Below are positions 53,718 through 62,043 of a stretch of DNA of 64,000 nt, in pieces (position 1 is the stretch's first letter; every line of letters begins with the position of its first letter). This DNA comes from Fuerstiella marisgermanici (GTDB taxonomy: Bacteria; Planctomycetota; Planctomycetia; Planctomycetales; Planctomycetaceae), in assembly GCF_001983935.1 (NCBI RefSeq), contig NZ_CP017641.1, positions 62,001 to 126,000 of the forward strand, written 5' to 3'. Below the pieces are notes generated by a model. It was not told the origin of the DNA. It searched no databases and saw nothing but the letters and a program-made list of their open reading frames with translations. The position numbers and the translations under genes were made by a program.

Positions 53718-54353
53718 CTAGCGTCCATGCTTTTTCAGTCGTTTAAGATACAGTTGCGATTCCACAAACCTGCGATGTTCGGGACCTGCCAACTCTTCAA
53801 GCAATTCCAGTGCTGAAATATAGCTGGCCAGATTTCCGTTTGATGAAATCATTTTCCCGTCGCGGACAAAGCTGACTTGATTGTCGTCCTGCACGGCAAG
53901 TTGGGGGTAAGTCTTCTGCAACAGGTCACCGCCGCCGATGTAGGTCACGATTTTTCGTCCGTCGGCCACACCGGAGGCTCTAATCAGATGCGCGCCCGCA
54001 CAGTTGCTCATCGTGAAGTCTGACGCATTGCCTTTGGATTTCACAAACGCAACGATCTCCCTGGATGCCACCACCGATTCCATGTCGTAGCAACTGGACA
54101 CGACCAACACGTTCAGTTTCGGGCAGTCATCAAACGAATAATCAGGAAGTACCCTCAGGCCGCTTTCCATGGGCACTGGCTGCAATGCGCGGGCGACAGT
54201 AACCACGTTGAAGGGATTCTTTCCGTCCTTCGCTGGTTTGGAGAATACGTCGATCGGTGCGGTGACTTCCGTCATCAACACATTGTCGAAGAGCAGGACG
54301 CCAATCGTTGGCAGCGACTCGTCGAATTCAGATCGATTCACACTGTCCTTCAC
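53718..54353 (-). CDS. DJ-1/PfpI family protein
   Basis: 211 residues; start is a GTG at 54353. TIGVLLFDNVLMTEVTAPIDVF opens a DJ-1/PfpI class I amidotransferase-like domain of the AraC-linked subgroup; MSNCAGAHLIRASG contains the nucleophilic Cys; SSNGNLASYISALELLEELAG closes it. Family includes isonitrile hydratases, chaperone-like and glyoxalase III enzymes. An ATG with a perfect GGAGGAAAC stands 13 bases upstream but in another frame, so the true start may be affected by an indel. Confidence 0.85.
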   Translation of the reverse strand: MKDSVNRSEFDESLPTIGVLLFDNVLMTEVTAPIDVFSKPAKDGKNPFNVVTVARALQPVPMESGLRVLPDYSFDDCPKLNVLVVSSCYDMESVVASREIVAFVKSKGNASDFTMSNCAGAHLIRASGVADGRKIVTYIGGGDLLQKTYPQLAVQDDNQVSFVRDGKMISSNGNLASYISALELLEELAGPEHRRFVESQLYLKRLKKHGR

Positions 54354-54973
54354 GTTGATCGTACATGTTTCCTCCGTTGCTGTTATCTAATCTTGCGCGT
54401 GAACGTGCCACATATTGCCGAACAGGGTGGATACGATGAACCAGGCTGGCAGAATTCTCATTGTGGTCTTCCTTCAGGGCGTTACGACAGGATATCGATC
54501 CACCGCTGCGGTTCGATACCCGCCATTCTCAGCGGCCAGTGGACCTTTTCCAGATCCACAGTACTAAAAATCGAAGGTACCACTTTGCTGGCCGGAAGGC
54601 ATGGTCCATGCCGATAAAGAGCGACTTGTGTCGTTTGCTGCGAACCACGCCATGCATAAACGAGGCGCCCACAAGGATAGACGCTCCGTCATGACACCCA
54701 AACTATTGTTGGCGCCGACGGGGAGACCATCCATGGAAGAGCTTTTTTGTTTTTTAAGATCGCTTTTCGCCCGGACCGTCAGCGTGGCGTTTCTGGCGCC
54801 GGCTAATCCGATTGGATGCTGAGCGATTCGTCGCCCTTTCCACTGCCTTCTTCGACCGCTGGCACACCATTCGCCGCGTCGCGACCTCGATTGGAAAATT
54901 GACTTTGAATTTTTCATCGTGAGCCGGACGATTTTCCTCTTGATGTATTCCTTAATGGGAATATATTAGATTC
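54354..54973. other. Intergenic region, promoter of the ArsR cassette at its right end
   Basis: About 620 bases. No gene is recognised; open frames at 54564-54917 (minus) and 54601-54822 (plus) have no family resemblance. The right end holds the promoter and operator below. Confidence 0.45.
54940..54967 (+). promoter_or_regulatory. ArsR-cassette promoter with overlapping palindromic operator
   Basis: -35 TTGATG (54940-54945), 16-base spacer, -10 TATATT (54962-54967). TATTCC-TTAATG-GGAATA (54946-54963) is a perfect inverted repeat in the spacer, a likely ArsR-family operator. Transcription would begin about at the ATG (54974), so the message may be leaderless. Confidence 0.65.
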
Positions 54974-55321
54974 ATGCCTCCACGACCGACGACGACAGAT
55001 GTTTTCACTGCGATTGCCGAGCCTCGGCGACGAGAGCTTGTTTCGCTATTGGCAAAAAAGGGGCCGATGCCGGTTGGCGACATGGTTGAGTTGACTGAGC
55101 TTTCGCAGCCATCGGTCTCCAAACATTTGGGGCTATTGCGCGAAGTTGGCGTTGTGTCGGTTGCCAGGCAGGGCCAGCAGCGAATCTACAATCTGGAGGC
55201 TGAAAAGCTGAAAGCCGTCTACGATTGGGCCAAAAGTTTCGAGTCGATGTGGGACGGACAGCTTTCGCGGATTAAAGCGACCGCCGAGAAGCGAGCGGCG
55301 GCCGCTCGCAGGAATAATTGA
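54974..55321 (+). CDS. ArsR/SmtB-family regulator
   Basis: 115 residues. DVFTAIAEPRRRELVSLLAKKG and MVELTELSQPSVSKHLGLLREVGVVSVARQGQQRIYNLEAEKL form the winged-helix of the ArsR family. No CxC metal motif is present; it is of the SdpR-like type that pairs with AHSA1 domain proteins. It probably represses its own operon by binding the palindrome in its promoter. Confidence 0.92.
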   Translation: MPPRPTTTDVFTAIAEPRRRELVSLLAKKGPMPVGDMVELTELSQPSVSKHLGLLREVGVVSVARQGQQRIYNLEAEKLKAVYDWAKSFESMWDGQLSRIKATAEKRAAAARRNN

Positions 55322-55354
55322 TTGACACCGATATCAACACTGACGAGGTATCTC

Positions 55355-55819
55355 ATGATCAAGAGCAATAACACCGACGGGAAACTGGAAACCTTTACAA
55401 TCGACCGCGTTGTCGAGATCGAAGCACCAATTGAGTTCGCGTTTGAAGCGGTGATGGATCAGTTGGGGACGGATTGCGAAATGCCGGGAAGCAAACGCTT
55501 TCCGATGAAATTGGAAGCCTGGCCGGGCGGACGATGGTATCGCGAAATTGGCGAGAACGCCGGGCATTTGTGGGGGCACGTCCAGGTCATGAAACCGCCG
55601 ACTTTGATTGAAATCTGCGGACCGCTGATGATGTCGTACGCGGCCATCAATCACCTTTCGTATCGCCTTAGTGCTGAAGGACTGTCGACCAGGCTGACCT
55701 TTCGACATCAAGCCGCAGGACTGCTCGAAACCGAACACTTTGATGGACTTCCCGCCGGATGGGAATACTGGATCGAACGCATCTGTAAGCTGTCGGTCGA
55801 GAAAGCGGAGCAGGCGTGA
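55355..55819 (+). CDS. SRPBCC/AHSA1-domain protein
   Basis: 154 residues from the ATG at 55355, preceded by GAGGT at good spacing (an upstream TTG exists). FTIDRVVEIEAPIEFAFEAV opens an AHSA1/SRPBCC domain, with LEAWPGGRWYREIGENAGHLWGHVQVMKPPTLIEICGP in the middle. It has the START-like hydrophobic pocket of polyketide cyclases/Aha1. Such genes commonly follow SdpR-type ArsR regulators. It overlaps the next gene by one base. Confidence 0.92.
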   Translation: MIKSNNTDGKLETFTIDRVVEIEAPIEFAFEAVMDQLGTDCEMPGSKRFPMKLEAWPGGRWYREIGENAGHLWGHVQVMKPPTLIEICGPLMMSYAAINHLSYRLSAEGLSTRLTFRHQAAGLLETEHFDGLPAGWEYWIERICKLSVEKAEQA

Positions 55820-56124
55820 TGACTTGCTGTTGTCGTAATCAAACACCACTGCGAAATAAAACGTTGCTCAGCAGAGCAGGTGTTGCGACGCAGTGGATTC
55901 TGCCAGGCGTCGCTCTGGCGTTCGTTCCCAAATGCCCAGGTTGCGTTGCGGCGTACGTCGCGCTGTGGACGGGACTTGGAATCGGGCTCACAACGGCTAC
56001 GTATCTGCGCTGGGTCTTGATCGCAATCTGTGTCACCGCATTGGCGGTCCTTGCGTTGTCACGACTGCGGCATCTGCGAAATCTTAATCGTGTGAATGTT
56101 CAATCTTCTGAACTGGAGAAATAA
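55819..56124 (+). CDS. Small Cys-rich membrane protein, paralogue of 40165
   Basis: 101 residues from ATG at 55819 (GTG at 55816 also possible). MTCCCRNQ start, then WILPGVALAFVPKCPGCVAAYVALWTG and two hydrophobic segments after it. It shares the CC(C)R N-terminus and PKCPxCxAAxVxxxTG motif with the 103-residue protein at 40165. It is between AHSA1 and DUF899, so both copies of this family stand beside DUF899. Confidence 0.82.
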   Translation: MTCCCRNQTPLRNKTLLSRAGVATQWILPGVALAFVPKCPGCVAAYVALWTGLGIGLTTATYLRWVLIAICVTALAVLALSRLRHLRNLNRVNVQSSELEK

Positions 56125-56126
56125 CC

Positions 56127-56948
56127 ATGCAACGTGAAATAGTCAGCCGGGAATCCTGGCTTGAATCGCGAAAGGACCTGGTGGAAGCTGAGAAGGAACT
56201 TACACGTCGTAGTGACGAAGTCGCTGAGCAACGCCGGAAGCTGCCTTGCGTGCGCATCGACAAGGCATACGAATTCGACGCGGAAAGTGGTAAGGCATCC
56301 CTGGCGGAATTGTTCCAGGGCCGAAGTCAGCTTTTAGTCTATCACTTCATGTTTGGCCCCGACTATGAAGCCGGTTGCGTTTCGTGTTCGGCAATCGCCG
56401 ACTCTTTTGACGGGCTGCACGTGCATTTGGCAAATCATGATGTGACTTTATGTGCTGTATCGAGTGCTCCCCAAACCAAGCTTCAAGACTACAGAAAACG
56501 CATGGGCTGGAGCTTTCCGTAAGTCTCGTCGGCAGGCAGTGATTTCAACCGGGATTTCGGTGTTGGTTTTTCGGAGGAACAGCAATTTGAAACCGGGCTG
56601 ATTTATAACTATCGCGACGAACCCGTTTGGCTCAAGCGAACCGACGAAGGCATCGCCAGCCGAATGGACGGTTCACCGGTCGGTATCAACGCGGCAATGA
56701 CGGGAACCGACGTCGCGACCTACACGCGTGAACGTCCCGGAGTGAGCGCGTTCGAACTCGAAGACGGCGTGATCTACCACACCTACTCAACCTTTGCCCG
56801 CGGACTGGATGTTCTTTGGTCCCAGTACCAATGGCTCGACCGAGCACCCAGGGGACGCAACGAATCAGCCTTTTGGTGGCGACGTCATGACGAATACGAC
56901 AACTCTCCATCGAGTGCGGACGGGGCGCAGCACAATTTGTTTGGATGA
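56127..56948 (+). pseudogene. DUF899 thioredoxin-like protein, interrupted by an in-frame TAA
   Basis: The frame runs from the ATG at 56127 to TGA at 56948 with one stop, TAA at 56520-56522, between QDYRKRMGWSFP and VSSAGSDFNRDFGV, where DUF899 proteins have Trp. The first half has YHFMFGPDYEAGCVSCSAIAD, the second GLIYNYRDEPVWLKR, GVIYHTYSTFARGLDVLW and [10 protein letters not shown]. Compared with the intact fusion at 39047, the loss is recent: both halves are otherwise well conserved. A TGG-to-TAA change needs two base changes. Confidence 0.88.
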
Positions 56949-57139
56949 TTATTCAATACCAATGTCAGCCCACGACTCTCATAACAACTGGACCTAACCT
57001 CGGGGGCAACCCAAGTAGGTCCGCATTACGCAAACTGAAGGAAATCCGTGGAAATTCGTCAGTTCAATCTTGCGATTCAGACTGCTTGATCGTAAACCTG
57101 AATGGCTGTTGGAGTTTGATTCAGTCGGCGTTTCGACTT

Positions 57140-57580
57140 ATGACTCAGTTTCACGATAACCATACCCTATGGACGCGGTCGCTTGGCGGGACGCGATTGT
57201 ACGCTTGCGTCCTGGTGATGGGAGCCGTCACATTTTTGGGAAACAGTAACGCACATGCATCGTGTGGTGACTATCTCTTCCGCAACGGCGTTCCTGTCTC
57301 GGGGCATTCAGATGCGAGGCTGAATGAGGTTGACCATCAGGCAGAATCACAACCTCCTTCTCGGCCATGTCACAGCCCAAACTGTTCTAAAGGGCGGTCG
57401 CCGGTGACTCCCGATTCACCCACTATGTCTCGTTCATTCGATCAGGATGCGTTGCTGCTGCAGTTTGTAAGTGCAGGGCAGAGACCGATCAGTAGCGTTG
57501 CTGCAGAATCTGAAGCAGTTGCCGACGTTCGCGCGGTGACCATCTTTCGTCCGCCAAGAGCGTCGACGTCCGTTTGCTGA
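57140..57580 (+). CDS. Small secreted Cys-containing protein of unknown function
   Basis: 146 residues from the ATG at 57140; the longer frame upstream has no signal features. Signal peptide LYACVLVMGAVTFLGNSNAHA is followed by SCGDYLFRNG and PCHSPNCSKGRSP. Proteins of this small planctomycete type stand next to DUF1559 genes, as here. Cysteines (CGDY, PCHSPNC) suggest disulfides. Function unknown. Confidence 0.6.
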   Translation: MTQFHDNHTLWTRSLGGTRLYACVLVMGAVTFLGNSNAHASCGDYLFRNGVPVSGHSDARLNEVDHQAESQPPSRPCHSPNCSKGRSPVTPDSPTMSRSFDQDALLLQFVSAGQRPISSVAAESEAVADVRAVTIFRPPRASTSVC

Positions 57581-57942
57581 GAACCACTGCGCACATGTTG
57601 GATCGCGAAATTGGTTGTGACGAGCGTTACAGCCTTTTTGCGTCGCGCGTGCGTCCTGTGCGGCAGGCTAGAGTGTGGCCTGGTAGGCTGCCTGAATTCT
57701 ATTCCGGCTCAGTTGCTGACTGATGCGTGTTCGGTGTGCATTTCACAATGTGTCCGTCCAGCGACCGATGTCCTGAATTCCGGCACCAGTGAGTATTGCG
57801 CTCAGTGCTGAATCTCTGACACGAACTCACCCGCTGCATTTGCGCCTCTAAGTTCACTGTGCGCCAAGCCATGCGCGCAAATTGAGCTATCAATTCATTC
57901 TATTCGTTCTTCTGTACTCTTCTTGCAGTAGGAAAAATCCCT
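57581..57942. other. Intergenic region before the DUF1559 gene
   Basis: About 360 bases, no gene recognised. TAGGAAAAATCCCT precedes the DUF1559 start. Confidence 0.45.
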
Positions 57943-58917
57943 ATGTCTTATCCAACATCACGACTGCCGCAGTTTATGCGGCCGCGATCTCGTGGTTTTA
58001 CACTAATCGAATTATTGGTGGTCATTGCGATCATCGCGATCTTAATTGCGCTGCTGCTGCCCGCCGTGCAACAGGCTCGTGAAGCGGCTCGGAGAACACA
58101 GTGCAAGAACAATCTGAAGCAACTTGGACTTGCGATACACAACTATCACGATGTTCACTTTTGTTTGCCCTTTGGGCATTCCGGAAATTCCAAGAAGCAT
58201 TCGGCAATCAGTCAGCTGCTACCATTTCTTGAACAGGGAAACATCTACGCAGAGATCGATTTTTCGCTGCCAGCCAATCACCCGGACAACGACGAAGCTC
58301 GGATGCGGGAGTTGCCGATGTTGCGTTGCAACAGCGACTCAGCCAATCCGCTTGGTGCTTCTGGTGGCGCTTTAAATTACATGGCCAATAAAGGGGCAGG
58401 CATTGTCTGGACGGAACCGAAAGGCCCGAACACCGGGCTTCCTGCGGCTTCGGGCGTCATGTACTACGGCAGTTGTATCCGTTTTCGCGACATTACCGAC
58501 GGCTCATCCAACACGGCCGCATTCAGTGAGCGACTTCTGGCGGACGGCAACAACGGCACGGTGTCGCCAGTGTCAGACGTGTTCTTCAGTCCCGCTGCAC
58601 CAGCCGATGCCGATGAAGCCGTTCAGATGTGTGCTGCGGTTGATATCGACGATCTGGCCAATCAGTTTCCACTGTTCATGGGAGCTCCCTGGATTGACGG
58701 TCAACACACATATCTACATACCGATGTTCCCAACGCCCGCTCGTGTGGGTTCTTCACGATTGGACGAGCGAACATGCCGCCGAGTAGTCGCCACTTCGGT
58801 GGTGTCAATGTTGCATTATGTGACGGTTCTGTTCGATTCGTCAGCGAGAACATCGACCGCGTGACGTGGCGGGCCGTAGGGACACGTTCGGAAGGCGAGG
58901 TGATTGGTGAATACTAA
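57943..58917 (+). CDS. DUF1559 protein with prepilin-type N-terminus
   Basis: 324 residues. [20 protein letters not shown] is a type IV prepilin-like cleavage/methylation site with hydrophobic helix, followed by [18 protein letters not shown] and [15 protein letters not shown], the hallmark of the DUF1559 (SBP_bac_10-like) family expanded in planctomycetes. The C-terminal [25 protein letters not shown] is the H-x-G-GG-VxxxDGSVRF motif of the group. Probably a pseudopilin-like surface protein assembled by a type II/IV pilus-like system. Confidence 0.96.
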   Translation: MSYPTSRLPQFMRPRSRGFTLIELLVVIAIIAILIALLLPAVQQAREAARRTQCKNNLKQLGLAIHNYHDVHFCLPFGHSGNSKKHSAISQLLPFLEQGNIYAEIDFSLPANHPDNDEARMRELPMLRCNSDSANPLGASGGALNYMANKGAGIVWTEPKGPNTGLPAASGVMYYGSCIRFRDITDGSSNTAAFSERLLADGNNGTVSPVSDVFFSPAAPADADEAVQMCAAVDIDDLANQFPLFMGAPWIDGQHTYLHTDVPNARSCGFFTIGRANMPPSSRHFGGVNVALCDGSVRFVSENIDRVTWRAVGTRSEGEVIGEY

Positions 58918-58921
58918 TCGG

Positions 58922-59341
58922 ATGACACAACACCGGGCCTTTTTAACGGCCCGAGGTTATTCCGTTCGACAGCTATTACACGTCACTGTTCTGGCTGTCT
59001 TTTCGGTCGGCTGTTCTGACGGAGCAAACCCGTACCCTGTTCGATCGGACGTGGCTCGGCAAACGCTGGAAACAGCACTCGATGCATGGAAGGCGGGAAC
59101 TGAACCGTCGATGTTGCGAGAACACAACCCGACCATCGTGGTCCAGGATCTTGATTGGTCCGCAGGAACACAGCTGACAGCTTATGAATTAGTGAATGAT
59201 GGAAAATCGGTCGGGGCCAATCTTTCGATCGAAGTTCATCTGGAATTGAAAAACAAGGCTGGCAACGTATCGCAAAAAAACGTGTGGTATCTGGTGGGAA
59301 CCGATCCGGCGCTGACTGTGTTTCGAGACATGTTTCACTGA
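58922..59341 (+). CDS. Small planctomycete lipoprotein
   Basis: 139 residues from the ATG at 58922 (start could be GTG at 58907 overlapping the DUF1559 stop). LLHVTVLAVFSVGC is a lipobox. The mature part (ARQTLETALDAWKAG..., VQDLDWSAG..., VWYLVGTDPALTVFRDMF) resembles a common small family found downstream of DUF1559 genes in planctomycetes. Tightly coupled to the DUF1559 gene; a structural or assembly partner is likely. Confidence 0.75.
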   Translation: MTQHRAFLTARGYSVRQLLHVTVLAVFSVGCSDGANPYPVRSDVARQTLETALDAWKAGTEPSMLREHNPTIVVQDLDWSAGTQLTAYELVNDGKSVGANLSIEVHLELKNKAGNVSQKNVWYLVGTDPALTVFRDMFH

Positions 59342-59432
59342 TCACGCTGATTGTTTTTAGTTGTTCATTCTTACAGCTTTTCTGCAGTGTGCATTTAAAA
59401 ACTCAACTCAAATCGAATATCAGGATCACTCC

Positions 59433-60692
59433 ATGACTTCATTACTCTCTCGATTCATTTGCGGCACCGCGTTGGTACTAGGCTGCTTGAGTAGTTCACT
59501 GTTCGCTCAGACATCTGATTCAAAGACTTCTGCCGTCGATTTTGTAGCGGCCGTCTCTGGTGAATCAGAAGCGTCAACCGTGACAGGAGTACCGACACCA
59601 GGACCGGATCTGTTGAATTACACACCTGAGCAAATCAAGGAAGCTTACAAAGGTCAATCAATGCCGGAAGCCGTGCGGATGTACCTGGTGATTGCTGCGG
59701 GCGGTCGAATGAGTGACAGCAATGGGTGGTTCGGTCCGGCAGACAACCGTTTTACATGGCAATGGTTGGCCGATCTGCACGGTTCGTCCGCGCAGAAGCC
59801 GATTCCAAAGAAAGCTTTCAAGGGACCCAAAGATTGCTTTGCCATTCTTGACCGCGACGGCAACGGTCTCATTTCCGAAGATGACCTCGACTGGGCGTCC
59901 GACAATGCATGGGTTAAACAGTCATACATGATCAACCGCATCTTTAGAAAAATTGAGTCTTCGGGCGACGGCCTGATGACTCAACAGGAATGGAACAGCT
60001 ACTTCACACACATCGCCAACGATGCCGAATCAATTAGAACGGAACAGTTGCGCGATGCATGGCTCGGCAAACCGTCAAGCTCGTTTTCGCCCGGTGATGC
60101 TCCCAGGAAGGACATGCTGATTCGCGGGCTGATGGCTGGTGAAATTGGTTCACTCCAGGAAGGCCCGGATCTGAATGCAGCTGCGCCAGACTTCGAATTG
60201 CAACGTCAGGACGGTACAGGCCGCATTCGCCTATCGTCGCTGATCGGCGACAAACCGATCGTATTAGTGTTTGGGAATTTCACCTGCGGCCCATTTCGTT
60301 CGATGTACCCGACTATTGAGGCGGTGAAACAACGACACGCGGATATGGCAAATTTCCTGATGGTTTATGTTCGCGAGGCACATCCTTCCGACGGCTGGGC
60401 AATGAAATCTAACGTCCGTGTCGGTGTTGAGATCAGTCAGCCAAAGACGTTAGACGAGCGAGTCGCGGTTGCGCAAACCTGTGCCGCCACCCTGAGGACA
60501 TCCATGCCGTTGCTTGTGGACGACATCGACGATTCCGTCGGTAACGCCTACAGCGGTATGCCCGCTCGGCTTTACATTATCGATCAACAGGGGAAAGTGG
60601 CATATAAAAGCGGCCGTGGCCCCTTCGGTTTCAAGCCGGAAGAAATGGAGCAGGCTCTGATGATGCTGCAAATGGGAAGCGAAACGCGATGA
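59433..60692 (+). CDS. Secreted EF-hand and deiodinase-like/thioredoxin-fold protein
   Basis: 419 residues from the ATG at 59433. Signal peptide ends near SSLFAQTS. Two EF-hand-like loops: DRDGNGLISEDDLD and IESSGDGLMTQQEW. Then a thioredoxin-fold domain of deiodinase type: PDFELQRQDGTGRIRLSSL, VLVFGNFTCGPFRSMYP (Cys where animal deiodinases have Sec) and VGNAYSGMPARLYIIDQQGKVAYKSGRGP. Calcium-bound, exported redox protein; substrate unknown. It ends the secreted-protein cluster. Confidence 0.87.
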   Translation: MTSLLSRFICGTALVLGCLSSSLFAQTSDSKTSAVDFVAAVSGESEASTVTGVPTPGPDLLNYTPEQIKEAYKGQSMPEAVRMYLVIAAGGRMSDSNGWFGPADNRFTWQWLADLHGSSAQKPIPKKAFKGPKDCFAILDRDGNGLISEDDLDWASDNAWVKQSYMINRIFRKIESSGDGLMTQQEWNSYFTHIANDAESIRTEQLRDAWLGKPSSSFSPGDAPRKDMLIRGLMAGEIGSLQEGPDLNAAAPDFELQRQDGTGRIRLSSLIGDKPIVLVFGNFTCGPFRSMYPTIEAVKQRHADMANFLMVYVREAHPSDGWAMKSNVRVGVEISQPKTLDERVAVAQTCAATLRTSMPLLVDDIDDSVGNAYSGMPARLYIIDQQGKVAYKSGRGPFGFKPEEMEQALMMLQMGSETR

Positions 60693-61576
60693 CGACAAGG
60701 GACAAAGCCAAGTCTGTCAGTGGCAGTTTTTTTGTTTCAGCGAGACAGACTTGTTCGTGGGCAGCATTGCTGTACGACTACTTCCACTGAGGCGGCTTGC
60801 CTATGTCAGTCGACTATGCGGAATGCGTGAACGGCTTTAACAGCTTCTGTCCAATCGCAAGTCGCATCGGTGAATGGAGACACCAATGGCGCGTGTGAAT
60901 CGCAAATTGCCACCGACTGAGCCTTGAAAGTGACGACGGGAATCGTTTAAACCGCGAGGAAAACGGCGCAAACCGTTGCAATTTAAAAAGAAACAGCTCG
61001 CCGCGAATGAACGCGACGAGCTGTTTTGAATTCAAGTCGGGGCGGCAGGACGGCAATAGAACTTTTTACTCCTGGGCTCCGTACGATGCCGGACGAACTA
61101 ATCAATGCAGCAACAGCACTTACGGCGACTACTGCATGAGTGCCTGTCGCTCGCGGAGCGGCGAACGTGCGACAGACACCAGGGTCGTTTTTCGGGCGTG
61201 AAACTTGAGATGCGCGCAGCTCGTTAGCGGATGCGGACGCACATGACACACCCTCGTTAGGCAGTCTTTGGACGCGGAAATGATCGACAAAACGGCACAC
61301 TTGCCGACGGCATTCTTCGTGGGGGGAGGTCGACGATCGCCCGATTCCACTGCAAACTTTGGTCAGTATTGCGGGAATGCCGATGGCCGATCGAGGAACG
61401 TATCGCAGAGTCCGAGCAGGTAACCGGACTCGACGCACACGAAGATTGAAATTGGCGTGCATGGTATCGACACACCACGTTGGTGATGTTCGCAGACTGC
61501 CGATTCGCATCGTGTGGCCGATCGCCAGAACAAGACCGTGAAGTGAAACTGTGGTATCGGGCAAGCTCAACGGGGC

Positions 61577-61660
61577 TTGTTGGGCGGTTCGGGCTGGTGG
61601 AAAACGGGCTTCGTAGTCCGAAACGCTTGTTCTGCGGCCAAGAGGCAGCGAAATTTGCTG
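61577..61660 (+). repeat. Dispersed repeat, copy C (inverted relative to A and B)
   Basis: 84 bases that align without gaps to the complement of copy A, about 62 of 84 identical. Conserved core: TCCGAAACGC, TGTTCTGCGGCCA-type and AGCGAAATTTGCTG segments. Copies A and B lie on the minus strand, this one on plus. Confidence 0.75.
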
Positions 61661-62035
61661 TGGCGGGGAGCGCGGAATGCTGAGGCAACGGCCCGGCATT
61701 CTGCAAAACTACGCACAAATTTTACGATTTCTTAACGCTTGCTTTGGAGACTTTGAACCAGCATGAGGCGATTGGTGCCGAATTTGGCGCTCTTAAGATA
61801 GCCGATGGAGTGGCAGGTAAACCCTTTCACCAGGATTTCCTCGTATGCCTCACGCCTCTGACTACATCCTAAATGTCACGAACTGGCCTGCAGAATCAAC
61901 GCTGATGACAGATAGAACCACAGTCACGGCTGACTTAATGGGCAGCAATGCAGGGTCTGTTTTGGGCAGAAGAAGCGGAGCGGCCAAAACGGGTTTTCTG
62001 AAGTGCCAGTCATCAAAGTTTGGACTGGTCCATGG

Positions 62036-62043
62036 TTTAATTC
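62036..62043. repeat. Left target-site duplication of the IS66-family element
   Basis: TTTAATTC, repeated exactly at 63615-63622 on the far side of the element. Confidence 0.9.

Larger units (their letters stand above)
60693..62043. other. Long intergenic region up to the IS66 element
   Basis: About 1.35 kb without a recognised gene. It contains copy C of the dispersed repeat (61577-61660). A minus-strand frame (60983-61699) spans it but is rejected as a gene. Possible decayed sequence. Confidence 0.45.

Noticed and set aside
56520-56522. Recoding of the internal stop in DUF899 as selenocysteine or pyrrolysine
   Set aside because: The codon is TAA, used by neither; the family has Trp there.
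59433-60692. Selenocysteine in the deiodinase-like protein
   Set aside because: The position carries an ordinary Cys codon (TGC) in FTCGPF.
60983-61699. Minus-strand frame of 238 codons
   Set aside because: Rich in Arg/Ser with no family match; it runs over repeat copy C and looks like non-coding sequence.
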